A program made the position numbers and the translations under genes. Shown here in pieces: positions 1 to 8,519 of a DNA stretch of 62,576 nucleotides. The notes beneath the pieces are model-generated. The model saw only the letters and a list, made by a program, of their open reading frames with translations. It was not told the DNA's origin and searched no databases. Source of the DNA: Nitrososphaerota archaeon (GTDB lineage: Archaea > Thermoproteota > EX4484-205 > JAAOZP01); NCBI GenBank assembly GCA_011605725.1, contig JAAOZP010000020.1, positions 1-62,576 of the forward strand, in the 5' to 3' direction. How positions within the stretch are numbered: position 1 is the stretch's first letter; each line of letters starts with the position of its first letter.

Positions 1-109
1 ATTCTTCGAGGGGGAGCAGAAACGCGGGGAGAGAGAAGAGAAAGCATTCCATACCGTATGAATCTTCGGAGAGCATGAGGTTCGCGAATCCAAGGGAGGC
101 GGGTATGAG

Positions 110-877
110 TTGCTCAAGAGCGGAGAGGTCGTCGGAATCTTTCCCGAGGCCAAGATTGAGGAGGGCAAGGTCATCTTCAAGCTGAGTCATGGAGTGAACC
201 TTGAAGTATCTGAGAAGAGAGCTAGAGAGACATTCAGCCCTGAAAGAGCGGAGCTATGCGGCTTAATAGCCTCGGATGGCACCATTTGTAAATATGTGAG
301 AACACATGAGGTTTCCTTTAAAAACGTGGACTGTGAGCTTATCGATGGTTTTTGTAGGCTTGCCGATGAAGTCTATGATATAAAGCCACACCTATACTCT
401 ACAAGTCACGTAACAAAGGAAGGAGAGAAAAGGGAATACTACAGAGCAGTAATATACAGCAAGAAAGTAGCCTATGATCTGTGGATGTTCGGTGTTAAGG
501 GACCTGGCTATTATGAGTTCCATCCACCTATAGAGCACTTGGATGAAGAGGGAATCAAAGCATACCTGAGAGGGTTCTTTTCAGGTGACGGAAACGTCTC
601 TTTATGTAAAGATGGGCAGCACGAGTTTCGTGTATATTCATCCTTTAGAGAGGGTTTAGAAGAGATAAGGGAAATGTTTGAGATGCTAGGGTTTCACCCT
701 CATGAAGTTCGCGAAGAAGATAAGGAAATAACACCCGAGGGGATTAGAAAGCGATTTTACTTTACTATTCCTGAAGAAGACCATCTGAAATTTATAGAAG
801 AAATAGGGACGAGAAAAGCGGAGTTTAAAAGGAAGTTTGAGCTGATAAAATCGATAAACGGAAGGAGGGAGGATTAA
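110..877 (+). CDS. LAGLIDADG homing endonuclease
   Basis: A 255-aa protein with two LAGLIDADG-type helices: LCGLIASDG at residues 49-57 and YLRGFFSGDG at about 152-161, spaced as in monomeric homing endonucleases. These enzymes cut intron-less or intein-less alleles to spread their host element. Start is TTG at 110, preceded by a GGGAGG Shine-Dalgarno at 94-99. The same frame is open further upstream to position 62, and before a TGA at 59-61 it continues to the window edge as coding-like sequence, so the present start may be secondary and the gene may be the 3' part of a longer ORF cut by one stop. It stands next to a tRNA-Leu carrying an insertion. No intein splicing motifs were seen. Family sure, completeness uncertain. 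Confidence 0.85.
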   Translation: MLKSGEVVGIFPEAKIEEGKVIFKLSHGVNLEVSEKRARETFSPERAELCGLIASDGTICKYVRTHEVSFKNVDCELIDGFCRLADEVYDIKPHLYSTSHVTKEGEKREYYRAVIYSKKVAYDLWMFGVKGPGYYEFHPPIEHLDEEGIKAYLRGFFSGDGNVSLCKDGQHEFRVYSSFREGLEEIREMFEMLGFHPHEVREEDKEITPEGIRKRFYFTIPEEDHLKFIEEIGTRKAEFKRKFELIKSINGRRED

Positions 878-882
878 AGAAA

Positions 883-1575
883 ATGTATGCAGCCACTGTT
901 TGGGGATGGGGGGAAAGGTTCGAGGATGTTGGTAGAAACTGTAAGAAACATGTTGACAAAAGGTGGAAGGAAAACATAAAGGAGTGTAAGATAGAGATCA
1001 TGGCTAGGGAGAGAAATGATGGCGTTTGTTACTGGCTTACTGTATACTTAAGCAGTCCCAGAGATGTGGAAAAGATAGCAGAGGATCTTTTTTACACAGC
1101 ACTCTTTAAGGGAGATACTAAGGTGGATTTCGTAAACACCTACTTATTCGACTCGATGGTTTCAAATAAGGTAGTATGTCGGAAATCAATAGATGAAGTT
1201 AGAAATGAGTTCGATATGTTTATTAAAGAAGTTGCCAAGAGGTTCAGAAGCGACTCCAAGATAGAGCCTATAGCGAAGGTAAAGAAGGTGGAATTCAACG
1301 TGGATGTTTGCCTGATATGCGAATTGGAATCCACAGTTGCTAATAAGGTAGTCATAGATGCAATTCATTGGGATTTCGAGCTTCTGAGCAATTTCGTTAA
1401 ATCGCTGATTGATGATTTGATAGAGAAAGAGTTGGCGAGTCGCGTTTTAGGTTACGGTCTGCGTACCGGTAGCACCGACAGCCTCGAGATTGTGGACATT
1501 GGCCAGCGTAAAGAGATGGTTTTCGTGCGGCTTGAGCGGAGAAACAAGCTTTTCGATAAAAACGTGGATTCGTGA
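883..1575 (+). CDS. Hypothetical protein beside the homing endonuclease
   Basis: A 230-aa soluble protein starting at ATG 883, five bases after the endonuclease stop, so the two are probably cotranscribed. It is rich in Lys/Glu and contains scattered Cys residues, but has no recognisable metal-binding spacing, membrane segment or signal peptide. I do not recognise the family. Position suggests an accessory of the endonuclease-bearing element or an unrelated cargo gene; this is inference only. Confidence 0.5.
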   Translation: MYAATVWGWGERFEDVGRNCKKHVDKRWKENIKECKIEIMARERNDGVCYWLTVYLSSPRDVEKIAEDLFYTALFKGDTKVDFVNTYLFDSMVSNKVVCRKSIDEVRNEFDMFIKEVAKRFRSDSKIEPIAKVKKVEFNVDVCLICELESTVANKVVIDAIHWDFELLSNFVKSLIDDLIEKELASRVLGYGLRTGSTDSLEIVDIGQRKEMVFVRLERRNKLFDKNVDS

Positions 1576-1743
1576 GCTTAGACAACCAGAAGTAAGCCCA
1601 TAATTCAGGAGACGCGTCTATCCTGAGGCGTGTACCATCCCATAATTATCATACGATTACTTCTTCTTAAATTCGCAAAATCGCTTCAAAACATGGGTTC
1701 TTTATCATTGTCTAAGACATGGAATAAGAATGCTCATACTCAC

Positions 1744-1812
1744 TTATCTTACAAAGAAGGATTAGAAGAAATGTTTGAAGACTTGGGATTCCATCTGAGT
1801 TTGAATACATAG
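1744..1812 (+). pseudogene. Decayed C-terminal remnant of a LAGLIDADG endonuclease
   Basis: The reading frame here encodes SYKEGLEEMFEDLGFH, which aligns with SFREGLEEIREMFEMLGFH in the intact endonuclease at 110-877 after removal of three residues. The similarity ends at a TAG at 1810-1812, and nothing upstream in this frame resembles the endonuclease. It is best read as the degraded tail of a second, related endonuclease copy lying between the first copy and tRNA-Leu. Confidence 0.6.
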
Positions 1813-1854
1813 ACATTTGGGGAGACGAAGTTCTGGTGTGGCTTATCTGAAAAG

Positions 1855-1956
1855 TGCGGGGGGTGGGATTTGAACCCACGAACCCCTACGGGACTGGAGC
1901 CTCAGTCCAGCGCCTTTAACCTGGCTTAGCCGCTTCTTGGCTTTGGCGACCCCCGC
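1855..1956 (-). tRNA. tRNA-Leu(GAG) with a 17-nt insertion in the D arm
   Basis: On the minus strand the acceptor GCGGGGG pairs with CCCCCGC followed by discriminator A. The anticodon loop is CTGAGGC (anticodon GAG), and there is the long variable arm of a class II tRNA (TCCCGTAGGGG) and a T arm GTGGG-TTCAAAT-CCCAC. The D arm is too long: compared with an ordinary archaeal tRNA-Leu, 17 nt (about 1928-1944 on the plus strand) lie between the 5' D-stem strand GCC and the AAGCC of the D loop. Removing them restores a normal D arm, so this is probably a non-canonical intron. CCA is not encoded. Confidence 0.88.
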
Positions 1957-2128
1957 TATCCTGCTTTCATTTTTCTTCATGTGATGGTGGATTAAAAGTT
2001 TTTTGATTCGTCTGGTTGTGGCGAGGGTTTCTTTTGAGAATAATGTGGGGTTTCGCCCTCTTATGGCTGTCTTTTTATGCTCTGGGTGATGACTTTCCCG
2101 TTCTATGGTGGGAGGAGGGTGAATAAAG

Positions 2129-2137
2129 TTTATTTAA
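2129..2137 (+). promoter_or_regulatory. TATA box of the mat operon
   Basis: TTTATTTAA lies 30 nt upstream of the TTG start of the SAM synthetase gene. This is the spacing expected for an archaeal TATA box with a leaderless or almost leaderless transcript, and it supports the TTG at 2167 as the real start. Confidence 0.5.
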
Positions 2138-2166
2138 CGTGGCTTGAGAGTTTTTAAAGAGGTTAG

Positions 2167-3378
2167 TTGGCGATAAACGTGAATCAACTTCGAACATATC
2201 CTGTTCCAAAGCAGAGGATAGAGATTGTGGAGAGGAAGGGGCTTGGGCATCCGGACACTATTTCAGACATGATTATGAATGAGCTTTCGGTTGAGCTTTG
2301 CCGGCTTTACCTTAAGGAGTTCAACAGGGTTCTTCACTATAATCTGGATAAGAGTCTGCTGGTTGCCGGGGAGTCTGAGACTAGGTTTGGAGGAGGGGTT
2401 GTTAAGAAGCCGATGAAGCTTATTTTCGGAGACAGGGCGACCTACAGTTTCAACGGCAGGGAGCTGCCTATAGAGAAGCTTGCTGTGGATTCTGCTAAAA
2501 ACTGGTTTAAGAGGAACCTGAGGTTTGTCGATCCGGATAAGCATGTTTCCTACGAGGTTCAGATAGGGAGAAGCGCTGCGAACCTGGCGGATATTTTTAA
2601 GCGGGGTGGAGAGTTTCTGGGTGCTAACGATACTTCTGCGGCTGTCGGATATGCTCCACTATCCCAATTGGAGAAACTTGTTCTTGACGTTGAGCAGCAT
2701 TTGAACAGTAGGGATTTTAAGAAGGAGTTTGAAGAAACAGGTGAGGATGTAAAGGTTATGGGTTGCAGGATAGACAGCATGGTTGACTTGACAATAGCAA
2801 TGTCCTATGTGGACCGCTTCATAGATAGCGAGGAAACCTATTTCAGGTCTAAGAAGGAAGTTGTTGAACATTTGAAGACTTATATTGAGGATAATTATGA
2901 TTTTAAGAAAGTAAGCATTACATTAAACAGTCTGGATACACGGGGGAGAGGTGAAGACGGAATATATTTGACTGTTACCGGTACTTCTGCCGAAGCAGGT
3001 GACAGCGGGCAGGTTGGGAGGGGTAATCGAGTAAACGGGGTTATAGCTCTGTTGAGACCTGCAGGTTCCGAGGCTGCTGCCGGCAAGAACCCAGTCAGCC
3101 ATGTTGGAAAAATATACAATCTTCTATCGTTCAAAATTGCTAACGATATTATTGAAAAGGTTGATGGCGTTGAAGAGGTTTACGTCTGGCTTCTCAGCCA
3201 AATAGGAGTTCCTGTTAATAAGCCTAAACTGGTTTCAGTACAGGCGATTCTGGAAGAAGGATTAAACATGGAGGTTCTGGAGAAACCTATAGTGGAAGTT
3301 GTCGAGGAAAGCCTGAGTGATGATTCGCTAAGGAGTTTCATAAACGACCTGATAGAGGGAAAACTGAGAGTATGCTGA
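2167..3378 (+). CDS. mat: Archaeal S-adenosylmethionine synthetase
   Basis: A 403-aa protein of the archaeal MAT family, which makes SAM from methionine and ATP. Visible family blocks are ERKGLGHPDTISD near the N terminus (substrate and metal binding), FGGGV, FGDRATY, VGYAPLS, VTGTSAEAGDSGQVGRGNRVNG and AAAGKNPVSHVGKIYN. Length matches the archaeal family (about 400 aa). The TTG start fits the TATA box at 2129; the N terminus then begins as in relatives, about 20 residues before ERKG. It overlaps gatB by 7 nt and heads a run of translation and secretion genes in one direction (mat-gatB-srp54-pus10-rpl21e-rpoF), probably one operon. Confidence 0.96.
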   Translation: MAINVNQLRTYPVPKQRIEIVERKGLGHPDTISDMIMNELSVELCRLYLKEFNRVLHYNLDKSLLVAGESETRFGGGVVKKPMKLIFGDRATYSFNGRELPIEKLAVDSAKNWFKRNLRFVDPDKHVSYEVQIGRSAANLADIFKRGGEFLGANDTSAAVGYAPLSQLEKLVLDVEQHLNSRDFKKEFEETGEDVKVMGCRIDSMVDLTIAMSYVDRFIDSEETYFRSKKEVVEHLKTYIEDNYDFKKVSITLNSLDTRGRGEDGIYLTVTGTSAEAGDSGQVGRGNRVNGVIALLRPAGSEAAAGKNPVSHVGKIYNLLSFKIANDIIEKVDGVEEVYVWLLSQIGVPVNKPKLVSVQAILEEGLNMEVLEKPIVEVVEESLSDDSLRSFINDLIEGKLRVC

Positions 3379-4814
3379 GTCAAGAGGAAACAAGTAAGCT
3401 TAAGATAGGGCTCGAAATCCATGTGCAGCTAACAAATCTGAAAACCAAGCTTTTCTGCCCTTGCCCCTCAGACTATCGTGGTAAGAAGCCGAATGAAAAT
3501 GTTTGCCCAATCTGCCTAGGGCTACCCGGCACACTGCCACAGGTTAACAGTAAGGCTATTGAAAGCGCTATAGCTGTTTGCCTTGCTTTCAAAGCGAAAG
3601 TACAGCCCTACGTTGCTTTCAGTCGGAAGAACTATTTCTACCCGGATATGAATAAAAACTATCAGATAACGCAGTATGATAAGGCAGGGGGAGCGACAAT
3701 AGGCATAGGAGGACACGTCACGATAAGCATGGATGGAGAAAGGAGAGAAATACCTTTCAGAAGGATACAGCTTGAGGAAGACCCTGGTAGACTAGTCCAT
3801 GTTGAAAAAGGAAGCGTAAGAAAAACCTATATAGACTATAATAGGGCGGGGATAGCTCTTGTAGAGGTCGTTACGGAGCCGGTTATGCATCAACCTAAAG
3901 AGGCACGCTTAGTGTTGGAGAAAATACAGACAACCCTAGAGCATCTTGGTGTTCTCGACCCCTCTTTCGAGGGATCCATGAGGTGTGATGCAAACGTTTC
4001 CTACGCTGGAGGAGCAAGAATAGAGATTAAAAACATTAATTCTTTCAGAGAAGTGGAGCAGGCGTTACGCTTCGAAGAACTGAGGTTAGCTTATCTCCCT
4101 AAGCTGGAAAGCAATGTTACTAAAAGATGGGGAGAGAAAGAGGGGGTTACGGCAACATCCAGAGAAAAGGAGACTGAGGAGGATTATCGCTACTTTCCCG
4201 AGCCAGATATTCCGCCAATACTGGTTGACGAGAAGCTTGTTGAAAGAATTAGAAGACACTTGCCCGAGCTGCCTGACGAGAGGCTAGAAAGATTTATCAG
4301 AGCCTACAAGTTGCCTGAAAAATTGGCTTCAATCCTGGTGATGGAGAAGCCTGTTGCAGACTTCTTTGAAGAAGCGTTACAGTTTTCAAACGATCCTAAG
4401 GAGGTTGCGTATTGGCTTACTAACGAGGTTGTGAGAAGATGGCGGGAGTGCGATGTGGACTGTAGAAAAAGCAAGTTTAAACCGAGGAATCTAGCGAAGC
4501 TTGTCAACATGGTTAAGGAGGGAGCTTTGACCCCGCGTATGGCGAAAAGTGTTCTCTGGGACGTGGTTTTAACGGGAGAAGACGTTGAGGAGTATATTGA
4601 GCGGAAGGGCATAAGTATAATAAGGGATCCGAACATGTTTAAGCAAGTAATCCTGAAGGTTTTAGAGGAAAAGCCGAATCTTAGGGAAAACGCTTCTAAG
4701 AATGAAAGAATAATCGACTTTATATGCGGAGAGGTTCAAAAAAAGCTTGACGGAAGAGCAGACCCGATTATTCTCAGGAATGAAGTTAAGAAGCTGGTTG
4801 AGGAGGAGGATTAA
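3372..4814 (+). CDS. gatB: Aspartyl/glutamyl-tRNA(Asn/Gln) amidotransferase subunit B
   Basis: A 480-aa GatB, the tRNA-binding kinase subunit of GatCAB, which converts misacylated Asp-tRNA-Asn or Glu-tRNA-Gln to the amide. It shows the signature start KIGLEIHVQL, a Cys-rich zinc site (FCPCPS, then CPICLGLPG), RKNYFYPDMNKNYQITQYD, and the SMRCDANVS block. The C-terminal YqeY-like helical tail (after about residue 300) is present. It starts at ATG 3372 inside the mat stop region, so translation is likely coupled. GatA and GatC are not in the window. The lack of AsnRS or GlnRS nearby says nothing about which amide is made. Confidence 0.95.
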   Translation: MLSQEETSKLKIGLEIHVQLTNLKTKLFCPCPSDYRGKKPNENVCPICLGLPGTLPQVNSKAIESAIAVCLAFKAKVQPYVAFSRKNYFYPDMNKNYQITQYDKAGGATIGIGGHVTISMDGERREIPFRRIQLEEDPGRLVHVEKGSVRKTYIDYNRAGIALVEVVTEPVMHQPKEARLVLEKIQTTLEHLGVLDPSFEGSMRCDANVSYAGGARIEIKNINSFREVEQALRFEELRLAYLPKLESNVTKRWGEKEGVTATSREKETEEDYRYFPEPDIPPILVDEKLVERIRRHLPELPDERLERFIRAYKLPEKLASILVMEKPVADFFEEALQFSNDPKEVAYWLTNEVVRRWRECDVDCRKSKFKPRNLAKLVNMVKEGALTPRMAKSVLWDVVLTGEDVEEYIERKGISIIRDPNMFKQVILKVLEEKPNLRENASKNERIIDFICGEVQKKLDGRADPIILRNEVKKLVEEED

Positions 4815-4816
4815 AA

Positions 4817-6133
4817 ATGCTTGAAAGCCTTTCGGAGAGGCTTCAAAATGCACTCAGGTTTATCACTAGGCAGGCTTACGTGAGTGAAAAGGAGATTGCA
4901 GAGTATTTACGTGAGATTCAACGAGCACTGCTAATGGGGGATGTTGACGTTAAGCTTGTAAGCCAACTCACTGAAGATATTAGGAAAGAGCTTAGAGAGA
5001 CGAGGGAGGAGTATGGAGTATCCTTAAAAGACAGGGTTGTCTATGCGACTTACCAAGGCCTTATCCGGATACTTGGAGGCGAGAAGAAGGAACTTCGCAT
5101 TCTGCCTAATCAGCTTAACATTTTCATTTTTATGGGGATACAGGGTTCAGGGAAGACTACAAGCGTCGGCAAGGTTGCCTATTTTCTTAAAAAGAAGAAG
5201 AGGCGGGTGGGGGTTATAGCTGGCGATGTTTTCAGACCGGGAGCCGCAGACCAGTTAAGACAACTATTAGAAGGCACCGGCATTCCGCTTTATGCAGAGC
5301 CCTCAGGAAAATCCTCTGTAGAAGTCATTAAAAACGGTGTAAAATGGGCTAAGGAGCTAGGTCTTGAAGTCGTACTCGTGGATACTGCTGGGAGACACAA
5401 GTCAGAAGAATCTTTAATGAATGAAATGAAGCAGATAATAGATGAGATTAACCCTACCGCAGCGATACTTGTCATAGACGCTATGATAGGCCAGCAGGCA
5501 AGAGCTCAGGCAGAAGCCTTTAACAAGGTTGCGAAAGTAGGATACGTAATAGTTACTAAGCTTGATGGTTCGGCTAAGGGCGGCGGGGCGCTTTCAGCAG
5601 TAGCTTCTGTTGGCGCACCAATAGTATTTGTTGGAGTTGGTGAAAGCCTTGAAGAGTTTGAAGAGTTTGACCCAGTTAAATTTGTTTCCCGGCTGCTTGG
5701 AAGGCCGGATTTAGAGGCTATTGTGACCAGGATTCAACAAATGTCTAAGGAGGAGCGGCTTAGAATGCAGAAAATGGCTCAAGGTAAGTTCACCATCGAA
5801 GAATTCGTACAGCAGCTTGAAACTGTAAGAAAAATTGGTGACCTTCAAGCATTATTATCTAATCTTCCCGGAGGAAGGAGGTTGGATAAGAAAGAGTTGG
5901 AAGAGTTTATAGGGAGGTTAAAAAGGTGGAAGGCGATTGTAAACTCAATGAACATGGAGGAAAGAAATGATGTTACGATAATAGACTCTTCACGGGTTAA
6001 ACGTATTGCAAGGGGGTCGGGAACTTCTGAGAAAGATGTTAGAGAGCTAATAAAACAATATACTGTCGCGAAGAAAGCTGTTAGAAAAATGTCTAAAGGA
6101 GCTTTAAGAAAACTTTCCTATTTGAGGTTTTAA
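4817..6133 (+). CDS. srp54: Signal recognition particle 54 kDa protein
   Basis: A 438-aa SRP GTPase (Ffh/SRP54) that binds signal peptides and 7S RNA and docks with FtsY. The N domain covers residues 1-95 and the P-loop GIQGSGKT 107-114, followed by DTAGRH and TKLDGSAKGG of the G domain. The Met-containing M domain starts near residue 320 and carries the RNA-binding segment SRVKRIARGSG. Length is normal. It begins two bases after the gatB stop and ends two bases before pus10. Some relatives end in a longer Met-rich tail; here the tail is short. Confidence 0.96.
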   Translation: MLESLSERLQNALRFITRQAYVSEKEIAEYLREIQRALLMGDVDVKLVSQLTEDIRKELRETREEYGVSLKDRVVYATYQGLIRILGGEKKELRILPNQLNIFIFMGIQGSGKTTSVGKVAYFLKKKKRRVGVIAGDVFRPGAADQLRQLLEGTGIPLYAEPSGKSSVEVIKNGVKWAKELGLEVVLVDTAGRHKSEESLMNEMKQIIDEINPTAAILVIDAMIGQQARAQAEAFNKVAKVGYVIVTKLDGSAKGGGALSAVASVGAPIVFVGVGESLEEFEEFDPVKFVSRLLGRPDLEAIVTRIQQMSKEERLRMQKMAQGKFTIEEFVQQLETVRKIGDLQALLSNLPGGRRLDKKELEEFIGRLKRWKAIVNSMNMEERNDVTIIDSSRVKRIARGSGTSEKDVRELIKQYTVAKKAVRKMSKGALRKLSYLRF

Positions 6134-6135
6134 AA

Positions 6136-7425
6136 ATGGATTTATTGAAGCATTTGAAAAAGATTGTAATATCCATCCCACTTTGTGACAGATGTTTGGG
6201 CAGACAGTTTTCAAACCTTATGCCAACCTCCGATAATGAGACTAAAGGCAGAGTTTTGAAGGATTTTCTTTTCATGAATGAAATGCGAGCGAGGGAAGAA
6301 AACCCTAGAAAGTCTTTGAAAATAGTCAAAGCCCTAGCTGAATCTGGACACGAGCCTTCACTGAGCTTTATGAAGAAAAATCTGGGTTTAGATGTAGTTT
6401 CAAAGCCTTGCTATGTTTGTGAAAACGGAATTAGCTCTTTAATAGAGAGCGCTACCGCCAGCATTATTGAGAAATCGTCAGAAGTAGAATTCAAAACTTT
6501 TTACGTAGGGCTTACACTACCGGTTTCCATAGAGGAGAAAGATGAGAAGGTAAAGTCTTTCTTTAAGCTAAAGTTTGGAGAGGCTTTGAAAAACGAGCTT
6601 AATAGAGAGATAATTAGGAAAGTGGGGAAAACGCTGCAGAGAAAGCCGGAGATGAAGAGGCCAGACGTTCTCTTCATATATGATGCTGTGAGAAAACAGG
6701 TTTCGATACAGATAAACTCGATTTTTCTCAAGTCAAGCTATAAAAAGCTTGTCAAAGGAATCGCTCAGACCAAGTGGCGGGGACTCGACAGTGAGAATAC
6801 GACCCCCTCCATAGAAAAAATGTTAGAAGAGGTTCTTTTACCGGCTTACAATGGCAGTGGTTTAAAATTTCACGGTGCAGGAAGAGAGGATGTCGATGTA
6901 AAGATGCTTGGAGAAGGAAGACCCTTCATAGTTGAAATACTTGAGCCTAGGATTAGAAATGTGGATCTAAAGAAACTTCATTTAGAGTTTAACAGAAGAT
7001 TTGGAGACATGGTTGAGATAGCTGAATTCCAAAATGCAGCCTATTCCGAGGTTCCAAGGCTTAAGCTTGAAGCGGAAATCCATAAGAAGAGTTACAGAGT
7101 TGTGTTCGAAACTGAGAGAAAGATTTCGGAGGAAGAGTTAAGAGAGCTGTCGGAAAGGTTTACTGGAACCGTGGTTAACCAGAGAACCCCTTTAAGAGTG
7201 TTGAAAAGAAGGAAGGACAAGGTTAGGAGAAAAGTAGTCTATAAGGCTGTTTTTAAAAGGCTCGAAAATAATCTTTACGAAGCATCTATAACGTGTAGCG
7301 GAGGGCTTTATGTCAAAGAGCTTTTCCATGGGGATGAGGGAAGAACAGTTCCCTCCGTAGCGGGACTTCTTAACACTAAGATTAAAATAGTGGAGATGGA
7401 GGTAACGGGTATTGAAGGTGGTTAA
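6136..7425 (+). CDS. pus10: tRNA pseudouridine synthase Pus10
   Basis: A 429-aa Pus10, which in archaea makes pseudouridine 54/55 in the T loop of tRNA. The N-terminal part has the paired Cys motifs expected for the zinc-binding THUMP-like domain (CDRCLGRQF and CYVC). The catalytic half carries FHGAGREDVDVKMLG with the catalytic Asp region, then GRPFIVEILEPR, and ends with the family block LFHGDEGRTVPSVAGLL. Length is typical (400-430 aa). The gene follows srp54 in the same operon and precedes rpl21e by 6 nt. Confidence 0.95.
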   Translation: MDLLKHLKKIVISIPLCDRCLGRQFSNLMPTSDNETKGRVLKDFLFMNEMRAREENPRKSLKIVKALAESGHEPSLSFMKKNLGLDVVSKPCYVCENGISSLIESATASIIEKSSEVEFKTFYVGLTLPVSIEEKDEKVKSFFKLKFGEALKNELNREIIRKVGKTLQRKPEMKRPDVLFIYDAVRKQVSIQINSIFLKSSYKKLVKGIAQTKWRGLDSENTTPSIEKMLEEVLLPAYNGSGLKFHGAGREDVDVKMLGEGRPFIVEILEPRIRNVDLKKLHLEFNRRFGDMVEIAEFQNAAYSEVPRLKLEAEIHKKSYRVVFETERKISEEELRELSERFTGTVVNQRTPLRVLKRRKDKVRRKVVYKAVFKRLENNLYEASITCSGGLYVKELFHGDEGRTVPSVAGLLNTKIKIVEMEVTGIEGG

Positions 7426-7431
7426 GCAAAA

Positions 7432-7719
7432 ATGCCTCAAACCTCCGGGAGAAGGATAAAAACGAGAAGCCTGCTTAAGAAAAGAGTTAGAGAGAAGGGA
7501 ATAAAACCTCCCTCGTACCTTTTGCAAGACTATAGACCGGGAGATAAAGTGGTCTTAAAATACGACCCCTCGGTTCATAAGGGGATGCCTCACAGGAGGT
7601 TCTACGGTAAAATAGGGACAGTGGTCGGCAAAAGGGGGAGAGCATATGTTATTCAGGTAGTAGATGGAGATAAAACAAAAACTTTAATTGCAAGACCAGA
7701 ACATTTGAAGAGGCTGTAG
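7432..7719 (+). CDS. rpl21e: Ribosomal protein L21e
   Basis: A 95-aa basic protein of the L21e family of the large ribosomal subunit, with a KOW-like SH3 fold. It shows the hallmarks TSGRRIKTRSLLKK at the start, DYRPGDKVVLKYDPSVHKGMPH, FYGKIGTVVGKRGRAYVIQV and a final RPEHLKRL. Full length for the family. The pairing pus10-rpl21e-rpoF is conserved in archaea and supports all three calls. Confidence 0.97.
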   Translation: MPQTSGRRIKTRSLLKKRVREKGIKPPSYLLQDYRPGDKVVLKYDPSVHKGMPHRRFYGKIGTVVGKRGRAYVIQVVDGDKTKTLIARPEHLKRL

Positions 7720-7722
7720 GCA

Positions 7723-8052
7723 ATGGGAATTCAAAAGATATCTGAAACAGATATAACGATACCCGAGGCGCTTGAGATCCTCTCCGCACAGGAGGATCTG
7801 AAACAGTATCAGCGCTTAGTCTTGGACTACCTAAAAGAGGCTTCTAAACTCCCTGCAGATAAGGCTAAAAAACTATTGGAGGAGCTTATGAAGGAGGCGG
7901 GTCTTACTAGGAAAGAAGCCGTGATGCTTGTTAACATACTTCCGAAGAGTAAACATGAGATAATGGCGATTTTATCCGGCGGAAGAGATAAAGAATTTTT
8001 AACACTTGAAAAAGTTGAAAAGATTAAAAGCATCATCGATAAGTATGCTTGA
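7723..8052 (+). CDS. rpoF: DNA-directed RNA polymerase subunit F (Rpo4)
   Basis: A 109-aa Rpb4-like subunit that pairs with Rpo7 to form the stalk of archaeal RNA polymerase. The protein is all helical, with TDITIPEALEIL at the start and the C-terminal HRDC-like block ARILPKS-type segment seen here as VNILPKSKHEIMAIL. It follows L21e by 3 nt as in many archaea. The usual following gene (DUF655 and rRNA dimethylase) is absent; a convergent aIF5A gene follows instead. A T-rich stretch after the stop probably ends the operon. Confidence 0.92.
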   Translation: MGIQKISETDITIPEALEILSAQEDLKQYQRLVLDYLKEASKLPADKAKKLLEELMKEAGLTRKEAVMLVNILPKSKHEIMAILSGGRDKEFLTLEKVEKIKSIIDKYA

Positions 8053-8078
8053 ATCTTTTAAATTTTTCTTGTAAAAAA

Positions 8079-8471
8079 TTACTTGACCCGCATTATTTTC
8101 TGTCTTCCACCGACTCTCCAGTACTCCACAGTCACTCCCTGAGCAATACTGCTTTTAAGATCCTGGTCTTGAGGCAGCGGGATTTCGAAAACCTCGTAGG
8201 TTTCGAGATCCATTATTTGCGCATTATCGCCTACTAATGCAAGCACCTGCGCGTTTCTCTTCTCTATCATTGGGACTTCCACCTTAGCGTCAACAGGGCT
8301 TAGCAGAGTGTGTTTAGACCCGTCGAACAATCCTATGCCTACGACACGGGCCTTAGCACTACCATGTTTGCCTGGCTTAGAGTGTGAAACCTCTACTATT
8401 TGACATGGCTCGTTGTCAATCATGATCCAAGACCCCTCTTTCAACTCCCCTAGCTCGACTACTTTACCCAT
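8079..8471 (-). CDS. eif5A: Translation factor aIF5A
   Basis: A 130-aa aIF5A, the factor that relieves ribosome stalling and carries the modified residue hypusine or deoxyhypusine. The modification loop [11 protein letters not shown] places the target lysine at residue 35. The N-terminal SH3-like and C-terminal OB domains are complete. It is transcribed from a short divergent region shared with nadK and converges on rpoF. Deoxyhypusine synthase is not in the window. Confidence 0.96.
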   Translation of the reverse strand: MGKVVELGELKEGSWIMIDNEPCQIVEVSHSKPGKHGSAKARVVGIGLFDGSKHTLLSPVDAKVEVPMIEKRNAQVLALVGDNAQIMDLETYEVFEIPLPQDQDLKSSIAQGVTVEYWRVGGRQKIMRVK

Positions 8472-8519
8472 TTTGGAGAAAACTAATAAGCGGCATATTT
8501 AAAAAACTTATGCAGCAAG
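8472..8519. promoter_or_regulatory. Divergent promoter between aIF5A and nadK
   Basis: Only 48 nt separate the two start codons. The region contains CATATTTAAAAAAC, an AT-rich element that can serve as TATA box for one or both directions. Leaderless transcripts are expected, since there is no room for long 5' UTRs. Confidence 0.4.
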
